64,000 bases of DNA, from the NCBI RefSeq assembly GCF_014201465.1, contig NZ_JACHEP010000006.1, positions 1 through 64,000 of the forward strand. Reading direction: 5' to 3'. The first letter of the stretch is position 1, and each line of letters begins with the position of its first letter. Of the stretch, positions 8,216 through 17,626 are shown piece by piece. Origin of the DNA: Anoxybacteroides tepidamans. GTDB taxonomy: Bacteria; Bacillota; Bacilli; Bacillales; Anoxybacillaceae. Made by a program: the position numbers and the translations under genes. A model generated the notes under the pieces. The model was not told the DNA's origin. It saw only the letters and a program-made list of their open reading frames with translations, and did not search any database.

Positions 8216-8787
8216 GATCTTTTTTCAATCGCTACGATAAACGGGGGATTGTTAATTTGATTAATAAATTCGTAACGAAGTACGTGGGCTTTTTGTTGAT
8301 CTAATGTTCGGACGTACTCAAGCAATACATCACGTTCAACCGCTCCTTCGGGATGTCCATGATAGATGACAAGGACGATAATGCCTTCAGGAGCCATGAT
8401 TTGTAAAAGCTGATCAACGGCGCGAATCGTCGAATCCGGCTTTGTGACAATGCGCTTATCCCCTCCAGGCAAATAGCCTAGGTTAAAAATCGCTCCTGTA
8501 ATTTTTCCATGATAATGTTCTGGAATTTTTTTTATAAGTTCGTCGTGACTTGCGTGAAATAATGTCACTTGTTCGAATGAATCATGTTCTTTTAAACGCT
8601 TAGCTGTATTTTCAATGGCTTCTGTTTGAATGTCAAAGCCAAATACATGCCCTGTCTTCCCGACACGTTTCGCTAAATAAAGGGTATCATGTCCGTTTCC
8701 TATCGTCGCGTCAACGGCGATATCACCTTCTTGGACAGCTAAATCCATCAGTATGCGAGCAAAAGGAAGAATGCGTGTCAACTTCAC
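8194..8787 (-). CDS. ytqB: SAM-dependent methyltransferase YtqB
   Basis: This 197-residue class I methyltransferase has the SAM-binding motif VDATIGNGHDT near residue 25 and an acidic end to strand 2 (FGFDIQ). The family (rRNA methylase YtqB type) methylates a small or RNA substrate; the exact target is not evident from the sequence. Its ATG overlaps the ytqA stop by 4 bases, so the two are translationally coupled. The last codons and the stop (S-G-V-L-I-N-Q-stop) are supplied by the inverted repeat of family B copy 1, so the natural C-terminus has probably been replaced. Confidence 0.85.
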   Translation of the reverse strand: MKLTRILPFARILMDLAVQEGDIAVDATIGNGHDTLYLAKRVGKTGHVFGFDIQTEAIENTAKRLKEHDSFEQVTLFHASHDELIKKIPEHYHGKITGAIFNLGYLPGGDKRIVTKPDSTIRAVDQLLQIMAPEGIIVLVIYHGHPEGAVERDVLLEYVRTLDQQKAHVLRYEFINQINNPPFIVAIEKRSGVLINQ

Positions 8788-9737
8788 TTTTGTATCACTT
8801 CTTTTTTGTAATATTTTCCTTGATAACTATCACGGCGTTCCAGTTCCGCATCAATAGCATTTAACACTTCCCATTTATTGACGCTCCACATCGGTCCGAT
8901 CATTAAGTCGATCGGACCGTCTCCTGTAATACGATGAACAATCATTTCCGGAGGAAGGATTTCCAGTTGGTCACATACGAGATTGACATATTCCTCGAAT
9001 GATAAAAATTTTAACATTCCTTTTTCGTATTGTTTCACCATAGGCGTGCCTTTTAACAAATGCAATAAATGAATTTTAATTCCTTGCACATCAAGGTTTG
9101 CGACTGTTCTTGCGGTTTCCATCATCATGTCATAGTCTTCAAGCGGCAGTCCGTTAATAATATGAGAGCAGACGCGAATACCGTGTTTGCGAAGTTTGTT
9201 TACACCATCCACATAACATTCAAAGTCGTGGGCGCGGTTGATCAAAAGTGCGGTCCGTTCATGAACGGTTTGCAAACCGAGTTCAACCCATAAATAGGTG
9301 CGCTCGTTCAACTCGGCCAAGTATTCCACGACATCGTCGGGAAGGCAGTCAGGGCGTGTGGCAATCGACAAACCGACGACGCCATCTAGCTTTAAGACGG
9401 TTTCGTATTTTTCACGCAACACTTCCACTGGCGCATGTGTATTTGTGAACGCTTGAAAATAAGCTAAATATTTGCCGTCTTTCCATTTGGCGTGCATTTT
9501 TTCTTTAATTTCATTGAACTGGGTGACTAAATCATCCGCGCGATTGCCGGCAAAGTCGCCAGACCCGGCGGCACTGCAAAACGTGCAGCCGCCATATGCG
9601 ACTGTGCCGTCACGGTTTGGGCAATCAAAGCCGCCGTCTAGCGCCACTTTAAACACTTTATGTCCGAACGTTTGCCGCAAGTGGTAATTCCATGTATGGT
9701 ACCGTTTGTTGTCGTTTGTATATGGAAAAGGGTTCAT
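8784..9737 (-). CDS. ytqA: Radical SAM protein YtqA
   Basis: This 317-residue radical SAM enzyme of the YhcC/YtqA type coordinates a 4Fe-4S cluster through a spaced cysteine motif near residues 38-54 (a first Cys in FDCPNRDGT, then a GGCTFC pair). The widened spacing is typical of this subfamily. A GTG three codons upstream (9746) is open, but the ribosome site AAAGGTGA favours the ATG at 9737. It is first of a two-gene unit with ytqB. Substrate unknown. Family A copy 2 begins only 33 bases upstream of the start, so the promoter must lie in or beyond that element. Confidence 0.85.
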   Translation of the reverse strand: MNPFPYTNDNKRYHTWNYHLRQTFGHKVFKVALDGGFDCPNRDGTVAYGGCTFCSAAGSGDFAGNRADDLVTQFNEIKEKMHAKWKDGKYLAYFQAFTNTHAPVEVLREKYETVLKLDGVVGLSIATRPDCLPDDVVEYLAELNERTYLWVELGLQTVHERTALLINRAHDFECYVDGVNKLRKHGIRVCSHIINGLPLEDYDMMMETARTVANLDVQGIKIHLLHLLKGTPMVKQYEKGMLKFLSFEEYVNLVCDQLEILPPEMIVHRITGDGPIDLMIGPMWSVNKWEVLNAIDAELERRDSYQGKYYKKEVIQK

Positions 9738-9770
9738 ATTTATCACCTTTTGCTTACATAGTTGTCATTT

Positions 9771-10020
9771 TATATAAATACAACTGGGAGGTTTAACTTA
9801 TGGCGGATGAAAAAGTAGACTCCCTATTTTTTCGACTGTCGGCCGCAAGTCTGTGACTTGCCTTCGTCACGCCTTCGCGTGACAGAGGACCGAACAACCA
9901 ACCGCTTCACAGACAAATGCATTTGTCTGGAAGCGGTGTTGTTCGGTCACCCGACAGTCGAAACATACCGATTACTCCATAAAAGCCGAAAACGTTAAAG
10001 TTCCAAATTGCATTTATATA
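9771..10020. mobile_element. Family A structured MITE-like element, copy 2
   Basis: This 250-base copy is in the same orientation as the one at 7549-7797 and is nearly identical to it, with a few substitutions and a small insertion in the long palindromic arm (CCGCTTCACAG here versus CCGCTTCCAG). It fills most of the space between ytqA and ytzC. The near identity suggests recent spread; the flanks show no clear target duplication. Confidence 0.85.
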
Positions 10021-10139
10021 GCATTGTAGCACGATTCGTGAGAAAAATCGACCGTTTCCAATCATTAGAGTCATAATGGGAAAATGAAATGTACACATTA
10101 AAAATTGAAAACGATTATTTTTCAGCTGGAGGGAATAAG

Positions 10140-10403
10140 ATGGCGACGCGGCAATCGGTTGATGAATTTTTGCAGCATTGTGAAGATGTGATCCGGTATG
10201 CAAAAGAACAATACACGGAAGCACAAAGACAAGAGCACTATAACGACGAGGCGTATACAAATGCACAACAGATGCTAGAGGATGCGGTGAACAATTTAGC
10301 CCATTTGGCGTTAAGCTGCAATGCCCAGCAGCGCGAGCAGCTTCATCGCATGCGCTTGCAGCTGGAACAATTACAAAATGACATGATTTTGTTAGAGCAC
10401 TAA
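10140..10403 (+). CDS. ytzC: YtzC family protein (DUF2524)
   Basis: The product is 87 residues, highly charged and helical, with heptad-like Leu/Gln spacing throughout the second half (RMRLQLEQLQND), so a short coiled coil is likely. It has no membrane segment. The frame is open from 10089, but the ribosome site CTGGAGGG precedes the ATG at 10140, giving MATRQSVDEF as in the family. The function of the family is not known. A small gene follows after 12 bases. Confidence 0.8.
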   Translation: MATRQSVDEFLQHCEDVIRYAKEQYTEAQRQEHYNDEAYTNAQQMLEDAVNNLAHLALSCNAQQREQLHRMRLQLEQLQNDMILLEH

Positions 10404-10415
10404 GGGAGGCGGACT

Positions 10416-10565
10416 ATGAAAAAACGTTCGAAGCAAAACAATCCGGAACAAAAAACGAGAAATGGGATCAACAACGCCGATGACTTTGATCCGGTGAAAC
10501 AGGCGAAAAAAGCGTACGAACAAACAGGCGGACAGCCGCAAAAATCGAAGCTGCATGTGGAATAG
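10416..10565 (+). CDS. Small hydrophilic protein, 49 residues
   Basis: ATG 10416 follows a near-perfect ribosome site (GGGAGGCGG) and opens a 49-residue frame rich in Lys, Gln and Asn (start MKKRSKQNNPEQK, end QKSKLHVE). There is no membrane segment and no cysteine. It lies 12 bases after ytzC and ends just before a strong terminator, so it is the last gene of that unit. Similar short proteins in thermophilic bacilli have, as far as I recall, been labelled GlgD without good reason; I assign no function. A spore-associated small protein is possible. Confidence 0.7.
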   Translation: MKKRSKQNNPEQKTRNGINNADDFDPVKQAKKAYEQTGGQPQKSKLHVE

Positions 10566-10590
10566 GAAAAATTATCAATGCTTGAATCAA

Positions 10591-10640
10591 CATCCCCTAG
10601 TTTTTGAAATGACCAAAGACTAGGGGATGAATTTTTATTT
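10591..10640 (+). terminator. Terminator of the ytzC unit
   Basis: CATCCCCTAGT (10591-10601) pairs perfectly with ACTAGGGGATG (10619-10629) and is followed by an AT-rich T run. Confidence 0.8.
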
Positions 10641-10666
10641 TTAATGGAAAGTTTTTAGTATTTTAT

Positions 10667-10783
10667 CACGAGTATTGATTATCCATTATTTTACTTAAAA
10701 ATACAGAATTGCTTGCCGACTCCGGCAGAAAAGCTAGGAATAGAGTCATCTAAACTGGTTTTTATTGGTTAATGAACGCGCCT
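10667..10783. mobile_element. Family B element, copy 2 (internally deleted)
   Basis: This 117-base copy keeps both terminal inverted repeats and the right half of the central stem (GCCGACTCCGGCAGAAAAGC) but has lost the three arms. The flanks AGTATTTTAT (10657-10666) and AGTATTAAAA (10784-10793) look like a partly decayed 10-base target duplication. It ends 34 bases before the leuS -35 box. Confidence 0.8.
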
Positions 10784-10817
10784 AGTATTAAAAAATGATC
10801 TTGATTCTTTCCCCTAC

Positions 10818-10846
10818 TTGCAACGAACGAATAAATTTTTTAAAAT
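10818..10846 (+). promoter_or_regulatory. Probable promoter of the leuS T-box transcript
   Basis: TTGCAA (10818-10823) and TAAAAT (10841-10846) are separated by 17 bases, at the right distance upstream of the T-box leader. Confidence 0.55.
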
Positions 10847-10869
10847 ATAAAATATAAAAATATTGGCAA

Positions 10870-11120
10870 ATAACGGTGAAAAGGAATAGTAGTGAACGAA
10901 ACGGACTGCAGAGAGTTGACGGTTGGTGCGAGTCAGCCGAAGTTTGTTCACGAACTCTCCTTGGAGTTGCGGATGTGAACGGCTTGGCGCCTAGTAATGT
11001 TCGCCGTGAATCTGCGTTAAGGAGTTGAGTGAGCACGCGCTTTTGGTGTGCTAAATTGGGTGGTACCGCGGGAATGTAGCCTCTCGTCCCTTTATGAAGG
11101 GCGTGAGGTTTTTTGTTTAG
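10870..11120 (+). ncRNA. T-box leader of leuS
   Basis: The leader has a long stem I (AGAGAGTT near 10911), a likely specifier CTC (Leu) at 10955-10957 in the GAACTCTCC segment, the T-box sequence AAATTGGGTGGTACCGCG at 11053-11070 and a terminator (CCTCTCGTCCCTTT with AAGGGCGTGAGG, then T6). In this family uncharged tRNA-Leu pairs with the specifier and the T-box, blocks the terminator and turns on leuS. Confidence 0.93.
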
Positions 11121-11170
11121 TTTTTTGTCAACGCTTGTGAACTAGAAAGAGAAGGATAGGAGGAAAGTGA

Positions 11171-13588
11171 ATGAGTTTCAATCATCGCGAGATTGAAAAG
11201 AAATGGCAGAAATATTGGGAAGAAAACAAAACGTTCAAAACGACGGAAGATGACGGAAAACGGAAATTTTACGCGCTAGACATGTTTCCGTATCCGTCCG
11301 GTGCCGGTCTTCACGTCGGCCATCCGGAAGGATACACCGCAACGGATATTTTGGCGCGCATGAAACGCATGCAAGGATATAATGTGCTTCATCCGATGGG
11401 GTGGGATGCGTTCGGTTTGCCGGCGGAGCAATATGCGCTCGATACTGGGAACGACCCGGCGGAGTTTACCGAAAAAAATATTAACAACTTCCGCCGCCAA
11501 ATTAAATCGTTAGGCTTTTCTTACGACTGGGATCGCGAAGTAAATACGACCGATCCGAATTACTACAAATGGACGCAATGGATTTTCTTAAAATTGTATG
11601 AAAAAGGATTAGCGTATATGGACGAAGTGCCGGTAAACTGGTGCCCGGCATTAGGGACGGTGCTAGCGAACGAAGAAGTTATCGACGGAAAAAGTGAACG
11701 CGGGGGACACCCAGTCATCCGCAAGCCAATGAAACAATGGATGCTTCGCATTACCGCATATGCAGACCGCCTGCTTGAAGATTTAGAAGAGCTTGACTGG
11801 CCAGAAAGCATTAAAGAAATGCAGCGCAACTGGATCGGTCGCTCAGAAGGGGCGCACATTCATTTTAAAGTTGACGGCCATGATGAAACATTTACGGTCT
11901 TTACGACCCGTCCGGATACGTTATTCGGCGCGACTTACGCGGTGCTGGCTCCTGAGCATCCGCTCGTCGAAAAAATTACAACGCCTGAGCAAAAAGGGGC
12001 GGTAGAAGCATATTTACAACAAATTCAAAGCAAAAGCGATCTTGAACGCACCGATTTAGCAAAAGAAAAAACAGGGGTGTTTACAGGCGCGTATGCGGTC
12101 AACCCGGTTAACGGCGAAAAATTGCCGATTTGGATTGCCGATTATGTGCTCATGGGCTACGGAACAGGCGCGATTATGGCCGTGCCGGCGCATGACGAGC
12201 GCGACTATGAATTTGCGAAAAAATTCAATTTGCCGATTAAGGAAGTCGTTGCCGGCGGCGACATTACAAAAGAAGCGTACACAGGCGACGGGGAGCATGT
12301 CAATTCCGATTTTTTAAACGGATTAAATAAAGAAGAAGCGATGAAAAAGATGATCGAATGGCTCGAAGCGAACGGAAAAGGGGAAAAGAAAGTATCGTAC
12401 CGATTGCGCGACTGGCTGTTTAGCCGCCAGCGCTACTGGGGCGAGCCGATTCCGATTATCCACTGGGAAGACGGTACGATGACGCCGGTACCGGAAGAAG
12501 AACTTCCGCTCGTCCTTCCGAAGACGGATGAAATTAAACCGTCCGGAACAGGCGAATCGCCGCTTGCGAATATTGAAGAATGGGTGAATGTTGTCGACCC
12601 GAAAACTGGGAAAAAAGGACGCCGGGAAACGAACACGATGCCGCAATGGGCGGGAAGTTGCTGGTACTACTTACGCTACATCGATCCGCACAACAGTGAG
12701 CAGCTTGCTGATCCGGAAAAATTGAAAAAATGGCTTCCGGTTGACATTTACATCGGCGGGGCGGAACATGCCGTTCTTCATTTGTTATATGCGCGTTTCT
12801 GGCATAAATTTTTATACGACATCGGCGTTGTGCCGACAAAAGAGCCGTTCCAAAAGCTGTTTAACCAAGGTATGATTCTTGGCGAAAACAACGAAAAAAT
12901 GAGTAAATCAAAAGGAAACGTTGTCAATCCGGACGATATTATCGAAAGCCATGGTGCCGATACGTTGCGGCTTTATGAAATGTTTATGGGTCCGCTTGAA
13001 GCATCGATCGCGTGGTCGACGAAAGGATTGGACGGTGCGCGCCGCTTTTTAGACCGCGTCTGGCGCTTATTTGTCGAAGAAAACGGCGAATTAAATCCAA
13101 AAATCGTTGACAATCCAGAAACAGATACGCTTGAGCGCGTCTACCATCAAACGGTGAAAAAAGTAACGGAAGATTATGAAGCAATCCGTTTCAATACTGC
13201 CATTTCACAATTAATGGTATTTATTAATGAAGCGTATAAAGCGCCTGTATTGCCAAAATCATATATGGAAGGCTTCGTCAAATTGTTGTCGCCAGTTTGC
13301 CCGCATATTGCCGAAGAATTATGGGAAAAACTTGGCCATAACAATACGATTGCATATGAAGCTTGGCCGGCGTACGATGAAGCAAAACTTGTGGAAGATG
13401 AAATCGAAATCGTCGTGCAAGTGAACGGCAAAGTGCGCGCGAAATTGCATGTGCCGGCTGATGCGTCAAAAGAACAACTGGAGCAAATCGCGATGGAAGA
13501 TGTAAAAATTAAAGAACAAATTGAAGGAAAAACGGTGCGCAAAGTTATTGCCGTGCCAGGAAAATTAGTCAACATTGTCGCAAACTAA
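11171..13588 (+). CDS. leuS: Leucyl-tRNA synthetase LeuS
   Basis: LeuS charges tRNA-Leu. The 805-residue class I synthetase has the HIGH-type motif [12 protein letters not shown] near residue 48, the CP1 editing domain (about 220-420, with [12 protein letters not shown]), the catalytic KMSKS at about 577, an anticodon-binding helical domain and the short C-terminal domain typical of bacterial LeuRS. The start has an AGGAGG ribosome site. It lies behind its own T-box leader, so expression follows leucine starvation. Confidence 0.97.
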   Translation: MSFNHREIEKKWQKYWEENKTFKTTEDDGKRKFYALDMFPYPSGAGLHVGHPEGYTATDILARMKRMQGYNVLHPMGWDAFGLPAEQYALDTGNDPAEFTEKNINNFRRQIKSLGFSYDWDREVNTTDPNYYKWTQWIFLKLYEKGLAYMDEVPVNWCPALGTVLANEEVIDGKSERGGHPVIRKPMKQWMLRITAYADRLLEDLEELDWPESIKEMQRNWIGRSEGAHIHFKVDGHDETFTVFTTRPDTLFGATYAVLAPEHPLVEKITTPEQKGAVEAYLQQIQSKSDLERTDLAKEKTGVFTGAYAVNPVNGEKLPIWIADYVLMGYGTGAIMAVPAHDERDYEFAKKFNLPIKEVVAGGDITKEAYTGDGEHVNSDFLNGLNKEEAMKKMIEWLEANGKGEKKVSYRLRDWLFSRQRYWGEPIPIIHWEDGTMTPVPEEELPLVLPKTDEIKPSGTGESPLANIEEWVNVVDPKTGKKGRRETNTMPQWAGSCWYYLRYIDPHNSEQLADPEKLKKWLPVDIYIGGAEHAVLHLLYARFWHKFLYDIGVVPTKEPFQKLFNQGMILGENNEKMSKSKGNVVNPDDIIESHGADTLRLYEMFMGPLEASIAWSTKGLDGARRFLDRVWRLFVEENGELNPKIVDNPETDTLERVYHQTVKKVTEDYEAIRFNTAISQLMVFINEAYKAPVLPKSYMEGFVKLLSPVCPHIAEELWEKLGHNNTIAYEAWPAYDEAKLVEDEIEIVVQVNGKVRAKLHVPADASKEQLEQIAMEDVKIKEQIEGKTVRKVIAVPGKLVNIVAN

Positions 13589-13633
13589 AAAAGTCCGATC
13601 AGTGGGGATTATGATGAGAAAGGGGATTCGACT

Positions 13634-13945
13634 GTGGGAATAATGAAAGAAATCACCGCTGAAGAACTGAAAAAGAAACTGGAGAGCGGAGAGAAGCTCA
13701 ACTTAATCGATGTGCGCGAAGATGAAGAAGTAGCGCACGGCATGATTCCAGGAGCGAAGCATATTAAAATGGGGGATATCCCAAATCGATTAGATGAGTT
13801 CAATCAAGACGAAGAATATATTTTCATTTGCCGCTCCGGAGCCCGCAGCGGAAATGTGTGCTACTATTTGCAGGAAATGGGCTATAAAGTATGCAACATG
13901 GCCGGCGGCATGCTCGCTTGGGACGGGGATATCGTACAAAAATAA
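13634..13945 (+). CDS. ytwF: Rhodanese-like protein YtwF
   Basis: This is a 103-residue single-domain rhodanese with the active-site loop ICRSGARSG (Cys near residue 71), the LIDVREDEE signature and the C-terminal GGMLAWDG. Such proteins carry persulfide sulfur; the acceptor here is unknown. A GTG at 13634 follows AAAGGGG by a good distance; the ATG at 13643 is the alternative. It is 45 bases downstream of leuS with no terminator seen between, so read-through from leuS is possible. Confidence 0.85.
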   Translation: MGIMKEITAEELKKKLESGEKLNLIDVREDEEVAHGMIPGAKHIKMGDIPNRLDEFNQDEEYIFICRSGARSGNVCYYLQEMGYKVCNMAGGMLAWDGDIVQK

Positions 13946-13947
13946 AA

Positions 13948-13975
13948 CACGAAGCTTTTATAGCTTCGTGTTTTT
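13948..13975 (+). terminator. Terminator after ytwF
   Basis: CACGAAGCT pairs with AGCTTCGTG around TTTAT and is followed by TTTTTAG. Confidence 0.85.
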
Positions 13976-14032
13976 AGTTGAAAGGAATTTTTGACATAAA
14001 GAAAGAAATATATTTCCAAGGGGGAGAGGGGA

Positions 14033-14212
14033 ATGTACAAAGTTAAAGTTTTTGATGAAGAGCATGAAAAAGATTTAGAAGCGTCGGTCAATAAGTTTTT
14101 ATCGGGATTGAAAGAAGGGCAGCTGATCGACATTAAGTACGATGTCGCTTTAATGGAATCAGAAGGCGAACAAATTTATTGCTTTTCGGCGATGGTCATT
14201 TATCGAGCCTAG
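14033..14212 (+). CDS. cse60: Sporulation protein Cse60
   Basis: This 59-residue protein (start MYKVKVFDEEHEKDLEA, end YCFSAMVIYRA) matches the small Cse60 family, made in the mother cell under sigma-E in B. subtilis. Its biochemical role is not known. The start has a GGGGGAGAGGGG ribosome site. The final codons and stop lie inside a palindrome that also ends the convergent ytfP. Confidence 0.8.
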   Translation: MYKVKVFDEEHEKDLEASVNKFLSGLKEGQLIDIKYDVALMESEGEQIYCFSAMVIYRA

Positions 14213-14235
14213 CTGAAAAATAGCTAGGCTCGATT
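14201..14235. terminator. Bidirectional terminator of cse60 and ytfP
   Basis: ATCGAGCCTAGCT pairs with AGCTAGGCTCGAT around GAAAAAT. Each half contains CGAGCCTAG read as Arg-Ala-stop, ending cse60 on plus and ytfP on minus. Confidence 0.85.
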
Positions 14236-15492
14236 ATTCAATGCATATTTCGCTGCATTTATTCCAGCAAGGCGGCCGGTCACGAGCGCAGCAGTAATAT
14301 TATAGCCGCCGGTGTAGCCGTGGATGTCTAAAATTTCGCCGCAAAAATAGAGCCCCTCCATCAGTTTCGAGGCCATTTCTTTCGGATGAATTTCTTTCAC
14401 CGACACGCCGCCGCCGGTGACGAACGCTTTTTCAAGGGGCAATGTGCCATGAACGTAAAACGTAAACTGTTTGCAGCCGGAAACAAAGGCGCGTAGCTTT
14501 TCATGTGAGAGCGTGCTTGCCGCCGTTTGCGGGTCAATCCCGTTTTTCTCTAACAGAAACAATAAGTATCGTTCCGGAAGCAACCCTTTTAGCACATTTT
14601 TAATCGCTTTTTTCGGCTCTGCTTTCATTAAGGTTATAATGCGTTGAAAAATCTCTTCGCCATTTTGATCAGGAAGCGCGTCAATGCTCATTACTACTGC
14701 TGGTGATTTTTTTAATTCTTTCACGACAAACTGGCTGCAGCGAAGCGCCGCTGGGCCTGAGATGCCAAAATGAGTAAAAATCATATCCATTCGATGTGTG
14801 ACGATCGTCTTTCCTCTTTGATTCAGCACGCTCAGCGCCACATCGCGCAACGAGAGCCCTTGTAATATCCGCTTGTGAATGAACGGCTCCTTTGATGTAA
14901 TGGGCACTTCTGTTGCAAATAACTCCGTCACGGTATGCCCAGCTTTTTCCGCCCATGCGTAGCCATCCCCTGTCGAGCCGGTATGCGGCACCGATTTGCC
15001 GCCGACGGCCACGACGACGCTATGCGCAAATATGAACTCCCCAGTCTTCAATGTAACACCGGCCGTTTTTCCATTTTCATATTCAACATCAGCAACAGGA
15101 CTGTTTAGACGAATATGTACGTTTAGTCTTTTTAATTCGTTAAGCAACGCACGAACAACCGATTGAGCGTTGTCTGTCACTGGAAACATCCGGCCGTGAT
15201 CTTCTTCTTTCAGCTGAACGCCAAGACGTTCAAAAAAATGAATAATGTCTTCATTATTGAAGATGGAAAATGCACTATATAAAAAACGACCATTTCCGGG
15301 AATATGCTTAATGATTTCATCTATCGGCAACCGATTCGTGACATTGCAGCGCCCACCTCCGGAAATTGCGAGCTTGCGCCCAAGCTTGTCTCCTTTATCG
15401 ATAAGAAGTACTTTCGCTTTTTGTTCCGCTGCCGCAATCGCTGCCATTAGTCCAGACGGACCGCCGCCAATGACGATCACATCATATTTCAT
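14224..15492 (-). CDS. ytfP: FAD-dependent oxidoreductase YtfP (HI0933 family)
   Basis: The product is a 422-residue flavoprotein of the HI0933/BaiN type. It has an N-terminal dinucleotide fold ([15 protein letters not shown]), a [17 protein letters not shown] segment characteristic of the family, and a C-terminal FAD-contact region ([16 protein letters not shown]) near residue 378. The substrate is not known; relatives act in flavin-dependent reductions. A frame open to 15528 adds 12 residues, but the ribosome site GGTGGAG precedes the ATG at 15492. It is divergent from murJ and convergent with cse60. Confidence 0.88.
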   Translation of the reverse strand: MKYDVIVIGGGPSGLMAAIAAAEQKAKVLLIDKGDKLGRKLAISGGGRCNVTNRLPIDEIIKHIPGNGRFLYSAFSIFNNEDIIHFFERLGVQLKEEDHGRMFPVTDNAQSVVRALLNELKRLNVHIRLNSPVADVEYENGKTAGVTLKTGEFIFAHSVVVAVGGKSVPHTGSTGDGYAWAEKAGHTVTELFATEVPITSKEPFIHKRILQGLSLRDVALSVLNQRGKTIVTHRMDMIFTHFGISGPAALRCSQFVVKELKKSPAVVMSIDALPDQNGEEIFQRIITLMKAEPKKAIKNVLKGLLPERYLLFLLEKNGIDPQTAASTLSHEKLRAFVSGCKQFTFYVHGTLPLEKAFVTGGGVSVKEIHPKEMASKLMEGLYFCGEILDIHGYTGGYNITAALVTGRLAGINAAKYALNNRA

Positions 15493-15609
15493 TTGCTCCA
15501 CCAACCTTTCTTTCTCTATTATAGTCAAGAGAAGAAAATTTCTCGACTTTATCGCGAATGTGATAAAATACAGTAGTTGTGAAAAGTTGCATTCTAGGGA
15601 AGGGATGTT

Positions 15610-17256
15610 ATGTCATCTTCAAAATTGTTGCGTGGAACGTTTATTTTGACGTTAGGTATCATGATGTCGCGCATTCTCGGGTTAGTGTACGTATTCCCGT
15701 TTTATCAGCTTGTTGGGAAGCAAGGCGGCGCGCTTTATGCATACGGGTATGTACCTTATCAAATTTTTATTAGTCTTGCTACGGCAGGGGTACCGCTGGC
15801 GGTATCGAAATTTGTATCGAAATATAATGCGCTGGGGGAGTATCGCACCGGCTACCGGTTATTCCGTTCGGGACTATTGTTAATGACGATAACAGGTATC
15901 GTATCGTGTATGGTTCTTTATACGATCGCTCCATGGATTGCTCCGTTCGTCATTGAGGAGCAAACGAAAGGGAATTCCATCGCTGATGTCGTGACCGTTA
16001 TTCGTGCGGTTAGTTTTGCTTTGATCATCGTGCCGGTAATGAGCTTAATCCGCGGCTTTTTTCAAGGCCATGAATCAATGGGACCGACCGCTCTGTCGCA
16101 AGTCGTCGAACAGCTTGTCCGCATCATTTTTTTGCTTGTTGGCTGTTACATCGTGTTGCGCATGCTCGAAGGTTCGTTAGTGACGGCGATTAGTGTGGCT
16201 ACATTTGCCGCTTTTGTTGGGGCATTAGGGGGACTTGTTGTCTTAATTTGGTATTGGTGGAAGCGGAAAGCGTACTTAAACGATCTGCTGGCGCAAGACC
16301 GCGGCCAGCTTCATCCTCCTTTAAAAGAAATGTATAAGGAGTTAATTATGTACGCTGCTCCTTTCGTGTTTGTCGGATTGGCGACTCCGCTTTATCAACT
16401 TATTGACCAATTTACATTTAACCGGGCGATGGCGAGCATCGGACTTGAAAAAATTTCCGAAGAAGCGTACTCGATTTTTAACGTATGGGGGCAAAAGCTC
16501 GTTATTATTCCGGTGACGCTGGCGACATCATTTGGGCTGACGCTCATTCCGACGATTACGAAAGCGTATGTCGCCGGCGACCGGAAGTCGCTGCGAAAAT
16601 ATTTGAACCAAACATTCCAAGTCGTCATGTTTTTAACATTGCCTGCGGTGGTGGGAATGGCGCTTTTAGCAGAACCGGTATATGCGGCGTTTTACAGCTA
16701 CGATCCGCTTGGCGAACAAGTGCTGCGCTGGTATGCGCCGGCGGCGATTTTATTTGCGCTATTTTCCGTGACAGCCGCAGTATTGCAAGGAATTAACCAA
16801 CAGCGTTTCACGGTTATTAGTTTAACACTCGGGTTATTCGTGAAACTTTCGCTCAATACATTTTTGATTACAAAGTTCGCCACCGTCGGCGCGGTATTAG
16901 CGACAACGTTCGGCTATTTTGTTTCCGTGCTGTTTAATTTGTCAATTATCAAAAAATATACGAACTATCGATACAATTTTGTGATTCGACGCACCGTTTT
17001 AATAAGCATTTTTACAACGATCATGTCGATATGTGTAGCGATTGTGTTATATGTATGTGAATGGCTTTTCGATTATCAAGGGGGAAGGATGGAATCGATG
17101 GTGGTTGTTGTGATCAGTGCGATCGTTGGTGCCGGTGTGTATTTCTTTATGAGTGAACGTACTGGATTGCTCGCCTCTTTATTTGGCAACCGCTTTGCCT
17201 TTTTGCAAAGAAAAAAGCGAAGAAGGGGGTATCGTGACCAACCTTCTTCTCATTAG
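15610..17256 (+). CDS. murJ: Lipid II flippase MurJ (YtgP)
   Basis: A 548-residue polytopic membrane protein of the MOP/MATE-like superfamily with about 14 hydrophobic segments, the first beginning at residue 9 ([16 protein letters not shown]). In B. subtilis YtgP is the MurJ that flips lipid II across the membrane, with Amj as backup; the same role is inferred here. Arg residues near the first helices ([12 protein letters not shown] loop) fit the family. The C-terminus is basic ([11 protein letters not shown]). It has its own start with GAAGGGATG spacing. Confidence 0.88.
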   Translation: MSSSKLLRGTFILTLGIMMSRILGLVYVFPFYQLVGKQGGALYAYGYVPYQIFISLATAGVPLAVSKFVSKYNALGEYRTGYRLFRSGLLLMTITGIVSCMVLYTIAPWIAPFVIEEQTKGNSIADVVTVIRAVSFALIIVPVMSLIRGFFQGHESMGPTALSQVVEQLVRIIFLLVGCYIVLRMLEGSLVTAISVATFAAFVGALGGLVVLIWYWWKRKAYLNDLLAQDRGQLHPPLKEMYKELIMYAAPFVFVGLATPLYQLIDQFTFNRAMASIGLEKISEEAYSIFNVWGQKLVIIPVTLATSFGLTLIPTITKAYVAGDRKSLRKYLNQTFQVVMFLTLPAVVGMALLAEPVYAAFYSYDPLGEQVLRWYAPAAILFALFSVTAAVLQGINQQRFTVISLTLGLFVKLSLNTFLITKFATVGAVLATTFGYFVSVLFNLSIIKKYTNYRYNFVIRRTVLISIFTTIMSICVAIVLYVCEWLFDYQGGRMESMVVVVISAIVGAGVYFFMSERTGLLASLFGNRFAFLQRKKRRRGYRDQPSSH

Positions 17257-17260
17257 TTGT

Positions 17261-17521
17261 TTAAATTCCGTCTGTATAAGGGATGCCAAGCTGCCGTTCG
17301 ACGCGCTGGAGACGGCGGTTAAGGCGATTGATTCGTTCCGCTTGCCGTTCAAGCGTTCTTTCAATGTGATTTAAACGTTGTTCAATGTTTCCTGAATAAG
17401 GGTACCCACTTGGATAACCTCCTGGTAAACTTCCAGGATATCCGCTAGGGGTGCCGCCCGGATAGCTTGGTAAACCTCCAGGATATTGTGAAGTACTAGG
17501 TTGTTGACGATAATCGTTCAT
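17261..17521 (-). CDS. Small Pro/Gly/Tyr-rich protein with C-terminal coiled coil
   Basis: The 86-residue product has a low-complexity N-terminal half made of PGG/PSGYP-type repeats (residues about 12-44), then a strongly charged coiled coil with regular Leu and Arg spacing (HIERTLERQAERINRLNRR) and a short tail ending YTDGI. There is no signal peptide. The frame is open from 17596, but AAAGGAG stands 7 bases before the ATG at 17521. Sticky Tyr/Gly/Pro repeats joined to a coiled coil recall spore coat or exosporium proteins; that is a guess. It is convergent with murJ, 4 bases apart. Confidence 0.7.
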   Translation of the reverse strand: MNDYRQQPSTSQYPGGLPSYPGGTPSGYPGSLPGGYPSGYPYSGNIEQRLNHIERTLERQAERINRLNRRLQRVERQLGIPYTDGI

Positions 17522-17626
17522 GGGCAAATCTCCTTTCTGTTTTTTCCTAAGCATTGTATGTGACTTGAGGAAAATGCGGACTAGACAGACGCCCAACTTA
17601 CAAAATTTTCGTAAGGGGGAGTTATA

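Noticed and set aside
7979-8260. A 93-codon frame through family B copy 1
   Set aside because: It is made of the palindromic arms and runs antisense into ytqB.
10788-11036. A minus-strand 82-codon frame upstream of leuS
   Set aside because: It overlaps the promoter and T-box leader and has no ribosome site.
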